Assembly (NCBI GenBank): GCA_029977805.1
Contig: JAPOKE010000005.1
Coordinates: 1 to 49,997 of the forward strand
Source: Phenylobacterium parvum
GTDB taxonomy: Bacteria; Pseudomonadota; Alphaproteobacteria; Caulobacterales; Caulobacteraceae
Reading direction: 5' to 3'
Length of the DNA: 49,997 nt
In this document: positions 45,916-49,997 of the stretch, one piece after another
Position numbering within the stretch: the first letter of the stretch is position 1
Layout of the letters: every line of letters starts with the position of its first letter
Made by a program: the position numbers and the translations under genes
The notes under the pieces: generated by a model
Told to the model about the DNA's origin: nothing
What the model saw: only the letters and a program-made list of their open reading frames with translations
Database searches by the model: none

Positions 45916-46473
45916 CTACTTCCGCTTGCCGGCCTTCCAGGCCTTCACGGCGCCCAGGGTCTGGTTGACGTGGTCGTTGGGGTCGAGGTTGTCGTAGGCG
46001 TGGATCACCGAGCCATCGGGGGCGATGACGTACGAGACGCGCCCCGACATGCCGGGCATGGACATGCCCTTCATGCTGAGGGGGGCGTCGTAGCGCTTGG
46101 CGATCGCCGCGCCGGGATCGGCGGCCACGGGGAACTTGCCGCCGCAGTGCTCCGTGTCCCTCGAGAACTGGGCCAGCTTGTCGGTCTTGCCGGAGGTGAC
46201 CCCGATGACGGTCGCGCCGTTGGCCTTGAACTCGTCCACCGCCTCCGAGAACAGGCGGGCCTCCAGGTTACAGCCCGCCGTGTAGGCCGAGGGGAAGAAG
46301 TACAGCACCACGGGCCCCTTCCTGAGGTTGTCCGAGAGCTTGTAGGTGAAGGGATTGCCGGCGAGGTAGGCCGGGGCGCTGAAGTCAGGGGCCTTGGCTC
46401 CGGGCGCCAGCTTGGCGGCCGCAGGGGTGGCCGCGACGGCGAGCGCGGCGGCGATGAGGGCGGGGCGAAGCAT
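45916..46473 (-). CDS. Exported peroxiredoxin (BCP/AhpC-TSA type)
   Basis: The product has 185 residues. A signal peptide ends near ATPAAA (residue 20). The peroxidatic motif P-x3-T-x2-C is P61, T65 and C68 in [12 protein letters not shown]110 (EHCGGKFPV) may be the resolving cysteine. The BCP-like end ([27 protein letters not shown]) is present. Peroxiredoxins reduce peroxides with thiol donors; export would place this one in the periplasm. It is divergent from purC over 115 bases. Confidence 0.9.
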   Translation of the reverse strand: MLRPALIAAALAVAATPAAAKLAPGAKAPDFSAPAYLAGNPFTYKLSDNLRKGPVVLYFFPSAYTAGCNLEARLFSEAVDEFKANGATVIGVTSGKTDKLAQFSRDTEHCGGKFPVAADPGAAIAKRYDAPLSMKGMSMPGMSGRVSYVIAPDGSVIHAYDNLDPNDHVNQTLGAVKAWKAGKRK

Positions 46474-46588
46474 CGAAAATCCTCCTGGGCCGTCGAAACG
46501 ACTGCCAAACGGGGTGGGTTTGGGCTACTGCACGCCGGTCGACCGGTGGGTCCGGCCGGCGCGGAAAACACGCAGGACCGGATATACG

Positions 46589-47551
46589 ATGACCAGCCCG
46601 CCATTGCGACCGGTTCTGGACCACATCGAGCTCCCCGATTTCCCGGGCCGATACAGCGGCAAGGTGCGCGAAAACTTTGACCTGCCCGACGGGCGGCGGG
46701 TGATCATCGCCACGGACAGGCTCTCGGCCTTCGACCGGATCCTCGCCGCCATTCCCTACAAGGGCCAGGTGCTGACCCAGACCGCCCGGTTCTGGTTCGA
46801 GCAGACCGCCGACATCTGCCCCAACCATGTCCTCGAGTATCCCGATCCCAATGTCGTCGTCGGGCGCCGGCTCGACATCCTGCCGGTGGAGATGGTCGTC
46901 CGGGCCTACCTGGCGGGAACGACGGGAACCTCCATCCTGACCCTCTACCGGCAGGGCCAGAGGGAAATGTACGGGGTCCGTCTGCCGGAAGGCCTGCGTC
47001 CCAACGAGCGTCTGCCGGCGGCGATCCTGACCCCGACCTCCAAGGCCTTCGACGGCGGCCATGACGAGCCCCTGACGCCCGCCCAGATCCTGGCGCAGGG
47101 CCTCCTGACGCCGGCGCAGTGGGAGGAGGTCTCGGCGCACGCCCTGGCGCTCTTCGCCCGCGGCCAGGCCCTCGCCGCGGAGCGCGGGCTGATCCTCGCC
47201 GACACCAAGTATGAGTTCGGGCTCGACCCGGAAGGGAGGATCGTCCTCGCTGACGAGATCCACACCCCGGACTCCAGCCGTTACTGGATCGCCGGTTCCT
47301 ACGCCGCCCGCTTCGAGGCCGGCGAGCGGCCCGACAGCTTCGACAAGGACTTCGTCCGCAGCTGGGTCGCCGAGCGCTGTGATCCCTACGTGGATCCGAT
47401 CCCCGCCATCCCGCCGGAGATGATCGAGCGGACCTCGGACGTCTATGTCGACGCCTTCCGGCGCATCACGGGCCGCGACTTCGAGGCGCCGGCGCCGGGC
47501 GAGGACATCGCCGCCCGGATCCGGCGGAACCTCGCCCGCTATGTTTCCTGA
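46589..47551 (+). CDS. purC: Phosphoribosylaminoimidazole-succinocarboxamide synthase
   Basis: The product has 320 residues, the long form of the enzyme. It has [43 protein letters not shown], the VVRAYLAGT segment, [12 protein letters not shown] and [15 protein letters not shown]. It joins CAIR and aspartate with ATP in purine synthesis. The ATG at 46589 is two codons before the conserved start; a long open frame upstream is not similar to the family. A thioesterase gene follows after 39 bases. Confidence 0.95.
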   Translation: MTSPPLRPVLDHIELPDFPGRYSGKVRENFDLPDGRRVIIATDRLSAFDRILAAIPYKGQVLTQTARFWFEQTADICPNHVLEYPDPNVVVGRRLDILPVEMVVRAYLAGTTGTSILTLYRQGQREMYGVRLPEGLRPNERLPAAILTPTSKAFDGGHDEPLTPAQILAQGLLTPAQWEEVSAHALALFARGQALAAERGLILADTKYEFGLDPEGRIVLADEIHTPDSSRYWIAGSYAARFEAGERPDSFDKDFVRSWVAERCDPYVDPIPAIPPEMIERTSDVYVDAFRRITGRDFEAPAPGEDIAARIRRNLARYVS

Positions 47552-47590
47552 GCCCATGAGGCCCTTCGTCCACCAGTCCGGGATATTCCG

Positions 47591-48373
47591 ATGAGTGAGC
47601 TGCCCTTCTTCCTTCGCGACGGCGACGCCTTCCTGCCCCAGGTCTCCGGCCGAGGCCCCTGGAACCCCCAGTCCCTGCATGGCCGGGTGGTGATCGGCCT
47701 CATGGGCCACGCCCTCGAGACCGCCTTCGGGTCTGACGAATTCATCCCGGCCCGCCTGACGGTCGACATGTACCGCCTGCCCAACTTCGACCCGATCGAG
47801 GTCAAGACCACCCTGATCCGTGAGGGCGGCCGGATCCGCATGGCGGAGGCCGAGCTGTTCTCCGGCGGCAAGAGCTCCGCCAAGGCCTCCTGCCAGTTCC
47901 TTCGCCGGACCGAGAACGCGCCCGGCAAGACCCGCAGCCCGCAGACCTGGGATGCGCCGCATCCCGATTCCATCCCCGATCCCGACCCCGCCACCGCGCC
48001 GATGGGGCGGATGTGGGCGGTCAAGCCGATCAAGGGCGGCTTTGGCGCCGAGGGCGAAAGGCAGATCTGGATGCGGGAGGTCCGCGAGCTGGTCGGCGGG
48101 GTTCCCCTGACGCCCTTCCAGAGGGTCGCCGTGGCGGCGGATTTCGCCAGCCCCTTCGCCCACGCCTCGTCAGACCAGGGCCTCGGCTACATCAACACCG
48201 ACGTCACGGTGTATCTCCACCGCCTGCCGGAGAGCGAGTGGATCGGCTTCCGGTCCGTGAACCACCAGGCCACGGATGGCGTCGCGGTCGGCGAGTGCTG
48301 GCTCTATGACGCCTCGGGGTCGATTGGTTTCGCCAGCTGTGCGGCCCTGTCCCAGAGGCGGCCCGCCCGCTGA
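47591..48373 (+). CDS. Thioesterase-like family protein (double hotdog)
   Basis: The product has 260 residues. It shows the TesB-like pattern: WNPQSLHGRVVIGLMGHALE, ARLTVDMYRLPNFDPIEVKTTLIREGGRIRMAEAELFSGG, and a second half with YINTDVTVYLHRLPESEWIGF and GVAVGECWLYDASGSIGFASCAAL. Such proteins hydrolyse acyl-CoA esters, but the substrate is unknown. It may share the purC transcript and ends six bases from the convergent neighbour. Confidence 0.85.
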   Translation: MSELPFFLRDGDAFLPQVSGRGPWNPQSLHGRVVIGLMGHALETAFGSDEFIPARLTVDMYRLPNFDPIEVKTTLIREGGRIRMAEAELFSGGKSSAKASCQFLRRTENAPGKTRSPQTWDAPHPDSIPDPDPATAPMGRMWAVKPIKGGFGAEGERQIWMREVRELVGGVPLTPFQRVAVAADFASPFAHASSDQGLGYINTDVTVYLHRLPESEWIGFRSVNHQATDGVAVGECWLYDASGSIGFASCAALSQRRPAR

Positions 48374-48379
48374 AGGCGG

Positions 48380-48949
48380 TCAGAAGCCCTTGAGGTCCGG
48401 ATCGAGGACCTGGCCGGCGTCCAGCGGCACCCCGAAGGTGTTCAGGATCATGGAGACCTGGGTGTACTGGCCCACGGTGTAGACGAGGTCCATGCACTGC
48501 TTCTCGGTGAAGCTGGCCCTGAGGGCCGTCCAGGTCGGCTCGGTGATGAACTTGTCCGCGTGAAGTTCGTCCGTGGCCTGCAGCAGCAGCCGGTCCACCT
48601 CCGACCATTCCGGGGCGCCGGGCCCCAGCTTGATCCGGGCGATCTCCGGGGGAGTCAGTCCATCGCGGAGGCCGATCTCCACGTGCTGGGTCCATTCGTA
48701 GCCGGACCTGCAGAGGAACCCGACCCGCAGGATGACCAGTTCCCGCTGGCGGGGCGGCAGGTCGTTGCGACGCGAGAGGATGTAGTTGCCCCAGGCGAGG
48801 AAGCCCCGGGCCGCCTTCGGCGTACGGGCGAGGGTCCTGAAGATGTTCAGCACCCGGCCCTGGGCGGCCATGGGCGCCACCAGTTCCTTCTGGTCGGCGT
48901 CCATCTCGGCGTCGGCGAGGGGGGCGATGCGGGGTGCGGAAAGGCGCAT
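48380..48949 (-). CDS. Carboxymuconolactone decarboxylase family protein
   Basis: The product has 189 residues. The family motif is C80-RSGYEWTQ-H89, the form with a single cysteine and conserved E85, W86 and H89, inside LVILRVGFLCRSGYEWTQHV. Members include AhpD-like enzymes and true decarboxylases; this variant is often an unassigned oxidoreductase-like protein. It follows a small membrane protein gene by 19 bases on the minus strand. Confidence 0.9.
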   Translation of the reverse strand: MRLSAPRIAPLADAEMDADQKELVAPMAAQGRVLNIFRTLARTPKAARGFLAWGNYILSRRNDLPPRQRELVILRVGFLCRSGYEWTQHVEIGLRDGLTPPEIARIKLGPGAPEWSEVDRLLLQATDELHADKFITEPTWTALRASFTEKQCMDLVYTVGQYTQVSMILNTFGVPLDAGQVLDPDLKGF

Positions 48950-48968
48950 GGGTCGAGACTCCGGGCGC

Positions 48969-49109
48969 TCAGGCGCGCAGCAGGAAGGGGATCATCTGGG
49001 CGACGAGCAGCAGGCCCAGGGCGATGAGCAGGAGCCGGCCGAGAAAGCGGTTCCGGCGGACCCGGGCGGCTTCCCGGTCCTCTGGAGAAGGCGTGGGAGA
49101 CTCACTCAT
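48969..49109 (-). CDS. Small single-span membrane protein, 46 residues
   Basis: From the ATG at 49109 the product has 46 residues: a hydrophilic N-terminus rich in Ser, Pro and Arg (EDREAARVRRNRFLG) and then one hydrophobic segment (LLLIALGLLLVAQMIPFLL) ending RA. The basic cluster before the segment predicts the N-terminus inside the cell. It sits in a tight minus-strand series, 8 bases after the alcohol dehydrogenase stop and 19 bases before the carboxymuconolactone decarboxylase family gene. I recognise no family. The spacing and amphipathic design support a real gene, though it could be chance. Confidence 0.6.
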   Translation of the reverse strand: MSESPTPSPEDREAARVRRNRFLGRLLLIALGLLLVAQMIPFLLRA

Positions 49110-49117
49110 CGTCTTGA

Positions 49118-49997
49118 TTACCTTGTCGGTTCCACCAGGATCTTCACGTGCGCTTCCGGGTCACCCAGGGTCACGAAGGCCTCTGCGACCCCGTCCAGGC
49201 CGACCTTGCCGGTGACCACGCTGGAGACATCGATCACGCCTTCCGAGATCTGCCGCAGGGTGTGGGCGAACTCGTCGGGCGTGTAGCCGAAGACGAAGGT
49301 CAGCTCCATTTCCTTGGTGATCGCGATGGCGGGCTCGATCTTGTCCGTCTCCATGCAGACCCCTGCGACCACGATCTGGGACCCGGCCGGGGAGGCCTCG
49401 ATCAGGGTCTGCAGGATGCCGGGCGAGCCCACGCACTCGAACACCACCGGCCGGCCGAAGGACTTGCCCATCATCCGGGCCATGGACTGGGCCGCCCTCT
49501 GGACCGGCACGCCATAGGCGTCCCAGCGGGCGTGGGGGCTTTCCTTCGACGGGTCGATGACCAGGTCCGCACCCAGCTTCTCCGCCGCCGCCCGCCGCCG
49601 GGGGGAATAGTCCGTGGCGATCACCGGCCCGTGGCCGCGCGCCTTGAGGGAGGCGATGACCGCCAGGCCCACCGGGCCGCACCCGATGACCATGCAGACC
49701 GAGTCGCGGTCCAGACGGGCCATGGCCACGGCGTGCTCGCCGACCGCGAAGGGTTCGGTCAGGGCGGCCTGGTCGGTCGGCAGGCCGTTGGGCACCTCCA
49801 GGACCATGGCTTCCGTCAGGAGCATGCGTTCGGCGAAGCCGCCGGGCAGGCGGTTCGAGTAGCCGAGGGATTCCATGCCCGTCTCGGTCAGGGTGACGGG
49901 GACGGAGACCACCCGGGCCCCGGCGCGGATGCTCTTCGGCGAGCCCGGGCCATGGTCGAGGACCTCGGCGCAGAACTCGTGCCCGAAGACCGTGTCC
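49118..49997 (-). CDS. Zinc-type alcohol dehydrogenase (MDR family), N-terminus outside window
   Basis: About 293 C-terminal residues are visible. The zinc-dependent medium-chain dehydrogenase motif GHEFCAEV stands at the window edge. The Rossmann motif GCGPVGLAVIASLKARG and YSPRRRAAAEKLGADLVIDP follow, and the chain ends GVAEAFVTLGDPEAHVKILVEPTR. These enzymes oxidise alcohols or polyols with NAD(P). The substrate is not evident. It starts beyond 49997 and leads the small-membrane-protein and decarboxylase-family genes. Confidence 0.92.
   Translation of the reverse strand, partial: DTVFGHEFCAEVLDHGPGSPKSIRAGARVVSVPVTLTETGMESLGYSNRLPGGFAERMLLTEAMVLEVPNGLPTDQAALTEPFAVGEHAVAMARLDRDSVCMVIGCGPVGLAVIASLKARGHGPVIATDYSPRRRAAAEKLGADLVIDPSKESPHARWDAYGVPVQRAAQSMARMMGKSFGRPVVFECVGSPGILQTLIEASPAGSQIVVAGVCMETDKIEPAIAITKEMELTFVFGYTPDEFAHTLRQISEGVIDVSSVVTGKVGLDGVAEAFVTLGDPEAHVKILVEPTR

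Overview
This is a GC-rich, gene-dense chromosomal window that reads as an alphaproteobacterium, most likely Caulobacterales (Caulobacter or Phenylobacterium-like). That placement is inferred from the hdaA-ppk-ppx order, several candidate promoters resembling the Caulobacter housekeeping form (TTGACGS, 10-14 nt, GCTANAWC), a two-cysteine-cluster LptD, and rpsF-rpsR-rplI close to dnaB-alr-radA-cvpA-purF. No species can be named from the sequence alone. I see 48 protein-coding genes, one of them frame-broken and two cut by the window edges. I see no tRNA, rRNA, insertion sequence, prophage or CRISPR array. No gene-free stretch exceeds about 215 bases.

Layout. 1-3.8 kb: GNAT acetyltransferase (partial), a beta-hydroxyacid dehydrogenase, motB, the N-degron leucyltransferase bpt and the replication regulator hdaA. 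3.9-8.6 kb: polyphosphate kinase and exopolyphosphatase (ppk, ppx), then a D-2-hydroxyacid dehydrogenase. 8.6-11.3 kb: yccF and RNase D on the minus strand, then purM. 11.3-14.4 kb: a minus-strand acyl-CoA catabolic operon (acyl-CoA dehydrogenase, family III CoA-transferase, enoyl-CoA hydratase). 14.5-17 kb: ndk and a divergent ABC-F ATPase. 17-19.2 kb: pepA, holC and an I78-type inhibitor lipoprotein, overlapping. 19.3-27.1 kb: the outer-membrane biogenesis run lptF-lptG-lptD-surA-pdxA-rsmA. 27.2-30 kb: a DUF3597-like lipoprotein, then a small membrane protein, an ECF sigma factor and a membrane partner packed directly against panB. 30-33.9 kb: a YfgM-like TPR protein, bamB and der. 33.9-41.7 kb, minus strand: dnaB-alr-radA-cvpA-purF-symporter-SDR. 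41.9-45.7 kb: a TonB-dependent receptor, then rplI, rpsR and rpsF. 45.9-50 kb: exported peroxiredoxin, purC, a thioesterase, and a minus-strand group of a zinc alcohol dehydrogenase (partial), a 46-residue membrane protein and a carboxymuconolactone-decarboxylase family protein.

Themes. Much of the window builds the outer membrane: LPS transport by LptF, LptG and LptD; beta-barrel assembly by SurA and BamB. Purine synthesis is represented by three unlinked genes (purM, purF, purC). The region is mainly housekeeping. The least ordinary parts are the sigma-factor operon with its possible ribosome-site-sequestering leader (27.7-29.1 kb), the apparent frame break in lptG, the two candidate sliding-clamp motifs in HdaA, the TonB receptor lying between rplI and dnaB, and the small membrane ORF near the right edge. 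I did not find a clearly new multi-gene defence or mobile system.
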